From Nitratireductor aestuarii (lineage in GTDB: Bacteria; Pseudomonadota; Alphaproteobacteria; Rhizobiales; Rhizobiaceae): DNA of 64,000 nt. The notes under the pieces are model-generated. The model was not told where the DNA came from, ran no database searches, and saw only the letters and a list, made by a program, of their open reading frames with translations. The stretch's first letter is position 1, and each line of letters opens with the position of its first letter. Of the stretch, positions 56,430 to 64,000 are shown piece by piece. The translations under genes were made by a program, and so were the position numbers. Location of the stretch: the NCBI RefSeq assembly GCF_014641695.1, contig NZ_BMIF01000002.1, positions 1 to 64,000 on the forward strand. The letters run 5' to 3'.

Positions 56430-59400
56430 ATGAAGCTCAAGTTCAAGGTCCAGCCCTATCAGACTAATGCCGTCAACGACGTGGTCGATTGCTTCGCCGG
56501 CCAGCCCATGATCTCTGGCCTGATCTACCGCATCGATCCCGGCCGCAAGGCACAGACCAGCGCCTTCGAGGAAGGCTTCAAGAATGCTGACCTTGCTCTA
56601 ACCGAGCCGCAAATTCTGGAGAACATCCAGAAGGTCCAACGGCGACAGAACCTGCCCGCCTCGCAATCGCTGACGGATTTCACCACCTTCAACGCCCGCG
56701 GTGAGCGCGTGCCCGTTCCCGCCGCCTACAGGCGCCACGCGCTAGCCGCGACGCGCGTTCACCTAGACGTTGAGATGGAGACAGGCACGGGCAAGACCTA
56801 TTGCTACATCAAGACCATCTTCGAGATGAACAAGCGCTATGGCTGGTCTAAGTTCATCATCATGGTGCCCTCGATCGCTATTCGCGAAGGGGTCTACAAG
56901 TCGCTGCAGATCACGGCCGACCACTTCACCGAAAGCTACGGCAAGAAGGCGCGGTTCTTCATCTACAATTCCAAGCGCCTGCACGAGCTGGAGAGCTTTT
57001 CGTCCGACGCCGGGATCAACGTGATGGTGATCAACATCCAGGCGTTCAATGCCAGCGGCAAGGACAACCGGCGCATTTACGAGGAGCTGGATGACTTCCA
57101 GTCACGCAAGCCCATCGACGTGATCGCCTCGAACCGGCCGATCCTCATCCTGGACGAACCTCAGAAGATGGAAGGCGCGGCGACGATGGAGGCGCTACCA
57201 AAATTCAGGCCGCTTTTCATCCTGCGCTATTCGGCGACCCACCGCACTCAGCACAATCGCGTTCACCGGCTGGACGCCTTGGATGCCTACAACCAGAAGC
57301 TGGTGAAGAAGATTGCGGTGCGAGGCATCCAGACACGCGGGCTGGCCGGCACGAACGCCTATCTCTACCTCGAAGGGATCGACATCTCGAAAAAGGCGCC
57401 CGTGGCTCGGATAGAGCTGGAGGTGAAGCTGAAGTCGGGCGAGATCAAGCGCCAGCTGCGGCGGCTCGAGTTCCGCGACGACCTGTTCGTCGAGTCAGGC
57501 GAGTTGGACCAGTACCGCGGGTACACCATAAGCCAGATCGATGCTGTGAACGACACGGTCGAATTCACCAACGGCGTCGTGCTGCGAGCTGGGGAGGCCA
57601 GTGGTGACGTCTCCGAACGCGACATCCGTCGCATCCAGATCCGCGAGACAATCAAGGCGCACCTGGACAAAGAAAAGCAGCTGTTCGCCCAAGGTATCAA
57701 GGTCCTGTCACTGTTCTTCATCGACGAGGTAGTGAAGTACCGGGACTACGGCCAGGCCGACGAGAAAGGCGAATATGCCCGGGTTTTTGAGGAAGAGTAT
57801 GAGTTGCTGAAGGCCGAGTACCTTTCGGAGCTCGCAATCGACAACGAGGCCTATCGGAAATACCTTGCCGGCATCGACCCCGCCAAGACACACAACGGCT
57901 ATTTCTCGATTGATAAGAAGACGAACCACTTCAAGGATCCGGCGGTCGGCGCCCGCTCGGTTGATTCCGATGATGTGGACGCCTACGACCTGATCCTGAA
58001 GGACAAGGAACGTTTGCTGTCCTTCGCCGAACCGACCCGGTTCATCTTCTCGCACTCGGCGCTGCGCGAAGGCTGGGACAATCCGAACGTCTTCGTTATG
58101 TGCATGCTGAAGCACAGCGACAACACCATCTCTCGGCGCCAGGAAGTGGGGCGTGGCCTGCGACTGTGCGTCGATCAGCACGGGGACCGGATGGACCACG
58201 CGGCGGTGGTGCATGACATCAACGTGCTGACGGTGGTGGCGAGCGAGAGCTACAAAGACTTCGTGGCCGGGCTCCAGAAGGAGATTGCGGAAACCCTCTC
58301 GTCGCGTCCCCGGCAGGCGACCGAGGAATACTTCGCGGGCAAAATTCTCTCGACCGAACATGGCCCAGTTGAGGTGACTACCGCCATGGCCAAGCAGATC
58401 TACCGCTATCTGGTGAAGAATGACTACACCGACGATGCGGACCAGATCGCAGACGCCTACCACGAGGCCAAGGCGGCGGGGAAACTGGCCGATCTGCCCG
58501 ACGACTTGAAGCCGCATGCGGAACAAGTGTTCCAGCTCATCGATAGTGTCTTCAGTGAGGCGCAATTGCCCAAGGTAGATGACGGCCGGAGACCTAAGAC
58601 CAACCCTCTCAATGCGAACTTCGAGAAGAAGGAGTTCCAGGAGCTTTGGGCACGTATTAACCGCAAGGCGGTCTACCGGGTCGATTTCGACTCAACGGAG
58701 CTGATCCGCAAGTGTGTCAGCGCGCTGGATAGCCAGCTGCGGGTGACCCCCCTGCAGTACACGATCAAACTCGGAAGCCAAGTGGGGACGCTTACCGACC
58801 TTGCGTTGGCACGCGGAGAAGGGTTTGAAGAAACCGAGCAAGCTACATATCAGGGCGAATCCGCGCATTCCTTGGTCGAGTACGACTTGGTCGGCAAAAT
58901 AGCGGAGAGCTCGAAACTTACGCGAGAGACGGTTGCGACGCTTCTCAGCAGTATCCAGCCAGCGATTTTTGATCAGTTCAAAAAGAATCCAGAGCACTTC
59001 ATATCAGAAGCAGCGCGGATCATCGCGGAACAGAAAGCCACCATGGTGATCGAGCGACTCGCATATGACGAAGTTGACGAAAGGTACGAGATCGACATTT
59101 TTACGGCGAATCAGACCGGCCAAGACTTTTCTCGTGCTACTGCGAAACTCAAGAACCATGTGTATGACTACGTTATTGCGGATTCCGATGTGGAACGAGA
59201 ATTTGCGAAGGATCTGGACACAAGCAGCGAGGTAGTTGTCTACGCCAAGCTGCCGCGAGGCTTCCTAATCCCAACACCTGTGGGGGACTACAACCCCGAT
59301 TGGGCAATATCGTTTAAGGCTGGCAGCGTGCGGCATATCTACTTTGTTGCTGAAACAAAGGGGACCATGTCTTCGATGAAGCTGCGCGAGATCGAGAAGA

Positions 59401-59528
59401 CCAAGATCGAGTGTGCGCGGAAGTTTTTTGCAGAGATCAGCCACCGAATGGCGGAGAACCGCGTGAAGTATGATGTTGTGACCAACTACGGGATGATGAT
59501 GGATTTGATCGGATCAATGGCGCGATAG
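56430..59528 (+). CDS. Type III restriction Res subunit (helicase-nuclease)
   Basis: This 1032-residue Res-type protein has an SF2 helicase core and a C-terminal nuclease. Walker A is METGTGKT at 116-123; the DEPQ box (LDEPQKMEG) lies near 240 and is typical of type III Res; motifs V and VI are [11 protein letters not shown] and QEVGRGLRL near 545-575. The C-terminal PD-(D/E)xK nuclease reads NPDW (near 953) with ETKG (near 975). All are intact. It is the last gene of the cassette and needs Mod for DNA recognition. The last quarter is less GC-rich than the helicase part. Confidence 0.94.
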   Translation: MKLKFKVQPYQTNAVNDVVDCFAGQPMISGLIYRIDPGRKAQTSAFEEGFKNADLALTEPQILENIQKVQRRQNLPASQSLTDFTTFNARGERVPVPAAYRRHALAATRVHLDVEMETGTGKTYCYIKTIFEMNKRYGWSKFIIMVPSIAIREGVYKSLQITADHFTESYGKKARFFIYNSKRLHELESFSSDAGINVMVINIQAFNASGKDNRRIYEELDDFQSRKPIDVIASNRPILILDEPQKMEGAATMEALPKFRPLFILRYSATHRTQHNRVHRLDALDAYNQKLVKKIAVRGIQTRGLAGTNAYLYLEGIDISKKAPVARIELEVKLKSGEIKRQLRRLEFRDDLFVESGELDQYRGYTISQIDAVNDTVEFTNGVVLRAGEASGDVSERDIRRIQIRETIKAHLDKEKQLFAQGIKVLSLFFIDEVVKYRDYGQADEKGEYARVFEEEYELLKAEYLSELAIDNEAYRKYLAGIDPAKTHNGYFSIDKKTNHFKDPAVGARSVDSDDVDAYDLILKDKERLLSFAEPTRFIFSHSALREGWDNPNVFVMCMLKHSDNTISRRQEVGRGLRLCVDQHGDRMDHAAVVHDINVLTVVASESYKDFVAGLQKEIAETLSSRPRQATEEYFAGKILSTEHGPVEVTTAMAKQIYRYLVKNDYTDDADQIADAYHEAKAAGKLADLPDDLKPHAEQVFQLIDSVFSEAQLPKVDDGRRPKTNPLNANFEKKEFQELWARINRKAVYRVDFDSTELIRKCVSALDSQLRVTPLQYTIKLGSQVGTLTDLALARGEGFEETEQATYQGESAHSLVEYDLVGKIAESSKLTRETVATLLSSIQPAIFDQFKKNPEHFISEAARIIAEQKATMVIERLAYDEVDERYEIDIFTANQTGQDFSRATAKLKNHVYDYVIADSDVEREFAKDLDTSSEVVVYAKLPRGFLIPTPVGDYNPDWAISFKAGSVRHIYFVAETKGTMSSMKLREIEKTKIECARKFFAEISHRMAENRVKYDVVTNYGMMMDLIGSMAR

Positions 59529-60123
59529 CACGCTAAGTTGCGGCAATGCCCTATAGGGCGGATTTAGGCAGGTACGATAAGTGTCGCCCGCGGCGAGTCG
59601 TACCTGCTTGGTAGGTTCGTGCAGCAAACACCGACTAAGGCGATCGCTGGACATTGTTCAATTCGGATGCCGCTACTTTCGGACTGGCAGGTTCTGCCTC
59701 GCGCGTTTCTTTGCCAGAATTGTCAATCAAAGCCGCAGGTCTGACCTAAAATGCTGGGCTTCCTAGCGTCTTTTGTCTGAATTGTCAGAAACACTGGAAC
59801 ACGCAAATTTTGTGTGAATGGCCATCACATGATCGACTCCGCTTAGCGGGGTAGGTCACGGGATGGGGAGGTACGTTTGCTACAGCAAGACGCGCTATGC
59901 ACACAAACGTCGAAAGCCTCGGAAGGATGATGCCCATGCTGGGAGGCACCGTGGAAGCAGCGGACCGCGAAAAATCCAAGCAAGCGGCCGGCACCAGCGA
60001 TGAGAATGCAGGCCGTGGTACACAAGTCACCGGCGCCGTCGCATCCCGTCAGCAAATGAAATTTAGTGGCAGATTAGTGATTACAACGCGCAACATCAAA
60101 AAGTACAATAATTTCAATTGGAT
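59529..60123. other. Right-end non-coding region of the integrative element with arm-type repeats
   Basis: No gene is supported in these 595 bases. Near the end TTAGTGGC (60063-60070) and ATTAGTG (60073-60079) repeat the motif found upstream of the integrase. They are likely integrase arm-binding sites at the attR side. Confidence 0.6.
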
Positions 60124-60124
60124 A

Positions 60125-60200
<76 letters not shown>

Positions 60201-60324
60201 ATTCGATAGACTGAAATCTGGGGCCTTGCCGGAAATCTGTCAAGCGTCTGGCCTGATTCCATGCCGTCACTTGCCGCAATGGGCGGCAATGAGTACATGT
60301 CGGAAAACTCTTGCGGAGAACGGC

Positions 60325-60615
60325 ATGCTTGCGCTCATCCAGACGATCCTGCTCGCGCTAGACATCTATTGGTGGATCCTCATCGCGTCCGCCATCTTTT
60401 CGTGGCTCTACGCGTTCAACGTCGTCAATCCGCGCAATCCGGTGGTGGGAACGATCGGGACCTTCCTCTACAAGGCCACCGAGCCCGTGCTGAGGCCGAT
60501 CCGTAACATCCTGCCCGATATGGGCGGCATCGATATCTCGCCGATCATCGTGCTGCTCGGCCTCTATTTCCTCCGGCAGTTCATCATCATCACCGTTGCG
60601 CCCCTGGTGCTGTGA
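60325..60615 (+). CDS. YggT-family membrane protein
   Basis: This 96-residue small integral membrane protein has two hydrophobic segments (about 3-28 and 70-95). The family core [25 protein letters not shown]-type region lies near 35-60. YggT/Ycf19 proteins are linked to membrane or division functions in other groups. ATG 60325 has GGAGAA upstream and is preferred over a longer frame. It overlaps the DUF167 gene by four bases (GTGA). Confidence 0.92.
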   Translation: MLALIQTILLALDIYWWILIASAIFSWLYAFNVVNPRNPVVGTIGTFLYKATEPVLRPIRNILPDMGGIDISPIIVLLGLYFLRQFIIITVAPLVL

Positions 60616-60941
60616 CCGCCTCGCCTGCCCCAGCCTTCGGCAAGCCGACGCGTGACGGCATGGCCCTCTTCGTGCGCCTGACGCCAAAGTCTTCGAAGGA
60701 CGCTATCGAGGGTGCTGAGGTGACGGGTGACGGCAAGATGCATCTGAAGGCCCGCGTGCGCGCTGTGCCGGAGGATGGCAAGGCGAATGCAGCGCTGGAG
60801 AAGCTTGTCGCCGATTGGCTGAAGGTGCCGCGCAAGAGCGTGTCCGTCGCCGCCGGGACGACTTCAAGGCTCAAGACCGTGGAAGTTAAAGGCGAAAGTG
60901 CGGAGCTTTTGGCTCAGGTGGCGCAGCTGACGTCGAAGTGA
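60612..60941 (+). CDS. DUF167 (YggU) family protein
   Basis: This 109-residue small cytosolic protein of the DUF167 family starts with GTG overlapping the yggT stop. The conserved run is [14 protein letters not shown] near 21-34 and [18 protein letters not shown] near 53-70. Its function is unknown. The yggT-DUF167 pair is common in proteobacteria. Confidence 0.92.
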   Translation: MTASPAPAFGKPTRDGMALFVRLTPKSSKDAIEGAEVTGDGKMHLKARVRAVPEDGKANAALEKLVADWLKVPRKSVSVAAGTTSRLKTVEVKGESAELLAQVAQLTSK

Positions 60942-60975
60942 TCCTGAAGGATCCGAGGCGGACCCGAAAATGCAA

Positions 60976-61006
60976 CTGCCCGGCGGAAGCATCTCCCACC
61001 GGGCAG
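60976..61006. terminator. Bidirectional hairpin between DUF167 gene and ppa
   Basis: CTGCCCGG (60976-60983) and CCGGGCAG (60999-61006) form an 8-bp stem between convergent genes. No long T-run on either side. Confidence 0.6.
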
Positions 61007-61017
61007 TGAAGAATGAT

Positions 61018-61554
61018 TCAGGCAGCCTTGCCCTTGGCGCGGTCGATCGCCTCAACGATCAGGCGGCGAGCTTCTGCAGCGTCCTTCCAGCCACCGATCT
61101 TCACCCACTTGCCGGGCTCCAGATCCTTGTAGTGCTCGAAGAAGTGCTTGATCTGCTCCAGCGTGATCTCCGGAAGGTCGGTGTAGTTGAAGACCTTCTC
61201 GTAGCGGCGGGTGAGGTGCGGCGACGGAACAGCGATGATCTTTTCATCCTGGCCGCCATCGTCTTCCATCACCAGAACGCCGATCGGGCGGACGTTCAGA
61301 ACGCTGCCCGGGATGAGCGGACGGGTGTTGCAGACCAGAACGTCGATCGGGTCGCCATCATCGGAAAGCGTGTGGGGCACGAAGCCGTAGTTACCCGGAT
61401 AGGTCATCGGCGTGTAGAGGAAACGGTCTACGAAGAGCGCTCCGGACGCCTTGTCCATTTCGTACTTGATGGGATGACCACCGACGGGAACCTCAATGAT
61501 CACATTGACGTCTTCAGGTGGATTGTCGCCAGTCGGAATAGCCTCGATGCGCAT
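61018..61554 (-). CDS. ppa: Inorganic pyrophosphatase (family I)
   Basis: This 178-residue enzyme hydrolyses pyrophosphate released in biosynthesis. The active-site loop [15 protein letters not shown]-type segment (Asp-rich) lies near 66-80, with [16 protein letters not shown] near 31-46 and [11 protein letters not shown] near 97-107. Length matches bacterial family I enzymes. ATG 61554 starts [15 protein letters not shown], the usual rhizobial N-terminus. Confidence 0.97.
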   Translation of the reverse strand: MRIEAIPTGDNPPEDVNVIIEVPVGGHPIKYEMDKASGALFVDRFLYTPMTYPGNYGFVPHTLSDDGDPIDVLVCNTRPLIPGSVLNVRPIGVLVMEDDGGQDEKIIAVPSPHLTRRYEKVFNYTDLPEITLEQIKHFFEHYKDLEPGKWVKIGGWKDAAEARRLIVEAIDRAKGKAA

Positions 61555-61651
61555 TCAATCTTTCCAATATGCGGATTTGAGTTTGATGGACGGCTGACTA
61601 TAGCTTTTCAGCTCAGCTGACAATGCGTCCTATCGTGCTAAGCGCATAAAG

Positions 61652-61670
61652 ACGGGCGTCAGCTGCCCGT
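61652..61670 (-). terminator. Hairpin after the GNAT gene
   Basis: On the minus strand ACGGGC and GCCCGT (61665-61670 with 61652-61657) form a short stem one base after the stop codon, followed by CTTTATG. Confidence 0.5.
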
Positions 61671-61671
61671 A

Positions 61672-62178
61672 TCAATCCCAGACGTAGGCGATCTTGCGCA
61701 GGGCCTTGTTGTCGAAGATCTCGACGGAATCAGCCGCATCACGGCCGCCGATCCGCTCGTAGAAGGCGCGCGCCGGGTCGTTCTCCTCCAGCACCCAGAC
61801 CACGAGGCCGGAGAAGCCGTGGGCCCCGAGCATGTCCTTGGCGGCGCGGAACAGGCGGTGGCCGAAGCCGATGCCCTGGAATTCAGGACTGAGGTAAAGC
61901 TCGTAGATCTCGCCGGCCTGAGCGAGGTCACGCGCACGGCTGCGGCCGAGCGTGGCGTAGCCTGCGAGCTCGCCGCCCACCTCGAGCAGAAGCACGGTCG
62001 TGGAGCGTCTGATCGCGTTCGCCCACCACTGCGGCCCGCGCCGGCCGATCATGGCGTTCAAAGCGCGATGGGGAATGATGCCGGCGTAGGCGCCGCGCCA
62101 GGCGCGATCGTGGACTGCTGCTATCGCGTCAGCATCTTCGGGTTCCGCTCTGCGGATATCGATAGATAGCGTTGTCAT
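61672..62178 (-). CDS. GNAT-family N-acetyltransferase
   Basis: This 168-residue GNAT-fold protein starts IDIRRAEPEDADAIAAVHDR and has an acetyl-CoA motif near 94-108 (LYLSPEFQGIGFGHRLF), followed by LVVWVLEENDPARAFYERIG near 125-144. All strands of the fold appear present. The acceptor substrate is unknown. It stands alone upstream of the ppa gene on the same strand. Confidence 0.92.
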   Translation of the reverse strand: MTTLSIDIRRAEPEDADAIAAVHDRAWRGAYAGIIPHRALNAMIGRRGPQWWANAIRRSTTVLLLEVGGELAGYATLGRSRARDLAQAGEIYELYLSPEFQGIGFGHRLFRAAKDMLGAHGFSGLVVWVLEENDPARAFYERIGGRDAADSVEIFDNKALRKIAYVWD

Positions 62179-62330
62179 CTCGTGTTAACCATAGACCCGC
62201 CGGTTGGCGACAGCAAGTGGGGTCTGATCCCAGGTGCGGTCCGACGTATTCCTGCTGATGGGGAGATGCGCACCAGTCGAAGCGCCGGGCTCGATTACTC
62301 CATCGACCATCATTGTAGCCCAAACGGAAG

Positions 62331-62570
62331 ATGATGCAGAGAGAAAATAGTTCCCCATCCGACGCTGAGCGGGAAGCGGCGAATATCCTGAAGCAGGTGG
62401 AACGAGATTCTCAATCCATCGTTCTGGGAGGGATGCCGTCGATCTCCCGACCGGGTGATGAGCCAGCACCAGCTGACGCGATGGAGTTCTGGGGCCGCAG
62501 GATTGGCCGCGTGCTCGCCGTGATCGGGGCAGTGGTCGCGGTGTTCTGGCTGCTGACTTCGCTTGCATGA
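62331..62570 (+). CDS. Small C-terminally anchored membrane protein
   Basis: This 79-residue protein has a hydrophilic, acidic N-terminus (about 1-55) and one C-terminal transmembrane helix (RVLAVIGAVVAVFWLLTSLA, 60-79). No family is recognised, but the frame has natural composition and CGGAAG before the ATG. Small conserved proteins of this shape occur next to carbonic anhydrase genes in rhizobia; that link is from general impression only. Confidence 0.7.
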   Translation: MMQRENSSPSDAEREAANILKQVERDSQSIVLGGMPSISRPGDEPAPADAMEFWGRRIGRVLAVIGAVVAVFWLLTSLA

Positions 62571-62634
62571 GCTTCGTCCGGCAGCGTAAAAACTGCCTTG
62601 TCGCTGAACCAGAACAGGTTTATTTCGGCTGACC

Positions 62635-63279
62635 ATGACCCATCTACCCGCACATTTGCTCAACGGCTACCGCAACTTCATGTCGGGCCGTTTCACCACC
62701 GAAAGCAAGCGCTACCAGACGCTGGCGCGCGAAGGACAGTCACCAAGCACTCTGATCATAGCCTGTTGCGACTCCCGCGCCGCACCGGAGACGATCTTTG
62801 ACGCCGGACCGGGCGAACTCTTCGTGGTGCGCAACGTCGCCAACATCATCCCGCCCTATACGCCGGATGGCAGCCACCACGGCACGTCCGCCGCGCTGGA
62901 GTTCGCGGTCCAGGTGCTCAAGGTTCAGGACATCGTCGTCATGGGCCATGGCCGCTGCGGCGGTATTGGCGCGGCACTCAATCCTTCGGCACAGCCGCTG
63001 TCACCCGGTGACTTTATCGGCAAGTGGATGAGCATGTTGGCCCCGGCGGCGGAAGCGATCGCTGGCAACGGCCTGCTGACGCAGGCAGAGCGGCAGACGA
63101 CGCTGGAGCGGATCTCCATCCGTTATCAGCTTGCCAACCTGCGCACCTTCCCGTGCGTGAAGATCCTGGAGGAAAAGGGCCGCCTGCGTCTCCATGGCGC
63201 GTGGTTCGACATCTCCACGGGCGAGCTCTGGGTCATGGACCCAAAGAGCGGCGACTTCGAGCGCCCCAGCCTCGATTAA
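62635..63279 (+). CDS. Beta-carbonic anhydrase
   Basis: This 214-residue zinc enzyme interconverts CO2 and bicarbonate. The zinc ligands and dyad are Cys44, Asp46 and Arg48 (CCDSR), His105 and Cys108 (MGHGRCGG). The first Cys pair reads CC where most relatives have CS. Length and motif order are typical of the beta class. It probably supplies bicarbonate for carboxylases. Confidence 0.95.
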   Translation: MTHLPAHLLNGYRNFMSGRFTTESKRYQTLAREGQSPSTLIIACCDSRAAPETIFDAGPGELFVVRNVANIIPPYTPDGSHHGTSAALEFAVQVLKVQDIVVMGHGRCGGIGAALNPSAQPLSPGDFIGKWMSMLAPAAEAIAGNGLLTQAERQTTLERISIRYQLANLRTFPCVKILEEKGRLRLHGAWFDISTGELWVMDPKSGDFERPSLD

Positions 63280-63293
63280 GACATTTCCGGGGT

Positions 63294-63311
63294 GGGGGAT
63301 ACCGTTCCCCC
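63294..63311. terminator. Hairpin between convergent carbonic anhydrase and MFS genes
   Basis: GGGGGA (63294-63299) pairs with TCCCCC (63306-63311) around a 6-base loop. It has no T-run and may act in both directions weakly. Confidence 0.5.
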
Positions 63312-63330
63312 GCTAATCCGATTTGTCTGG

Positions 63331-64000
63331 CTACGAAACGCGCTGCGCCGGCTCTGGCAGCCGCCGCCACAGCAGCCATGACGTGACCGCCATGGCGCCC
63401 ATGCCGGGCACAACAAAGCTCATGGCAACGACCGGGTCCCCGATCAGAGCGCAAATTACACCGCCCAACAATCCGGCACTCATCTGCGTAAATCCTGTCA
63501 GTGCCGATGCCGACCCAGCCATGTGCGGGAACGGCGCCATGGATGCCGTCATCATGAAGGGCATCACGAAGGCGATGCCGAAGGCAAATGTCGCTGACGG
63601 CAGCATCACGCGCAGGAACGATGGCTCCATCGTGTTGAGGATCAACAGCAGCGAAATGCTGCCGATGGCGATGAAGCTCAGCCCGACAGGAACGAGCTGA
63701 CCGGATTTCACCCGCTTCATCAGGAAATGCACCGTTAGGGTGCCGACGAAGAACGTGCCCGACTGTACCAGCATTCCAAGGCCGAACTGGGTGGGCGAGA
63801 GGCCGACGCGATCCATCAGCACGAACGGCATCACGGTCGCCTGCGTGTAAAGCGCGCCGGAAGTTCCCGCCATGATGAACGCCGTGCCGATGAAGTAAGG
63901 CATGCGGAACAGGGTGGAATAGGCCTTGTAGAGGCCCTTGGGGCTTGCGCGGGAAGGATCGCGGTTGGGCGCCGTCTCCACCATCGCGAACTTGGCCACC
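63331..64000 (-). CDS. MFS drug-resistance transporter, Bcr/CflA type (C-terminal part, cut by window edge)
   Basis: This frame of at least 222 residues runs off the right edge. It shows about six transmembrane helices of the C-terminal half: FRMPYFIGTAFIMAGTSGAL, then FGLGMLVQSGTFFVG, ending LWRRLPEP. The layout resembles the Bcr/CflA multidrug efflux group, for example in GSASALTGFTQM. The N-terminal half lies outside the window. Confidence 0.85.
   Translation of the reverse strand, partial: VAKFAMVETAPNRDPSRASPKGLYKAYSTLFRMPYFIGTAFIMAGTSGALYTQATVMPFVLMDRVGLSPTQFGLGMLVQSGTFFVGTLTVHFLMKRVKSGQLVPVGLSFIAIGSISLLLILNTMEPSFLRVMLPSATFAFGIAFVMPFMMTASMAPFPHMAGSASALTGFTQMSAGLLGGVICALIGDPVVAMSFVVPGMGAMAVTSWLLWRRLPEPAQRVS

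Overview
The window looks like a chromosome segment of an alphaproteobacterium of the order Rhizobiales, most probably family Rhizobiaceae. The evidence is the gene run rplU, rpmA, GNAT, obgE, proB, proA, nadD, rsfS, rlmH, an EnvC-type gene, ctpA, a YibQ-type deacetylase gene, rppH, an intergenic palindrome of a type common in rhizobia, and high GC with rhizobial codon use. Species cannot be decided from the sequence.

Layout. (1) 1-154 is the end of an IS1182-type insertion sequence that runs off the left edge. (2) 206-23017 is a catabolic and uptake region. It holds an SRPBCC (CoxG-like) protein, an amidase, a GMC oxidoreductase, two flavin-reductase-domain proteins and a LysR regulator. An operon follows, led by a NicX-like (2,5-dihydroxypyridine dioxygenase-type) iron enzyme, with a three-subunit molybdenum hydroxylase, a cupin and an aldehyde dehydrogenase. 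Next come an FAA-family hydrolase, a ThDP enzyme, a solute-binding protein, a MaoC hydratase, an unusual SDR, and a polyamine-type ABC transporter. Together these suggest uptake, hydroxylation and ring opening of an N-heterocycle (pyridine-like), followed by processing of the open-chain product. The substrate is not known. (3) 23018-24816 holds a family-25 glycosyltransferase and a truncated tRNA-Ser. (4) 24817-40100 is conserved backbone. It is interrupted at 34673-36204 by a complete IS1182-type element inserted in the ctpA terminator hairpin with a 21-bp palindromic target duplication. (5) 40131-60138 is a 20-kb integrative element between a 15-bp attL and the 3' end of an intact tRNA-Ala(CGC). 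(6) 60325-64000 is backbone again: YggT, DUF167, ppa, GNAT, a small membrane protein, carbonic anhydrase, and a partial MFS exporter.

The integrative element has a P4-type integrase, a GTGA-coupled unknown gene, an AlpA-like regulator whose ribosome-binding site lies in a hairpin, and a primase-SF3 helicase. No capsid, tail, packaging or conjugation genes are visible, so it resembles a phage satellite or a P4-like island. Its right half is a compact five-gene cassette: an SNF2-type helicase with a degenerate PLD-like N-terminus, a DUF4391 protein, a type III Mod methyltransferase, an AlbA_2/RecG-C-like protein, and a type III Res subunit. This expanded type III restriction-like defence system is the strongest candidate for an incompletely described system here.

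Other points of note are an apparent ATT start codon for rlmH, a possible CTG start for rsfS, a candidate LysR operator on both sides of its gene, integrase arm-type repeats at both ends of the element, and two IS copies that both sit at GC-rich terminator hairpins.
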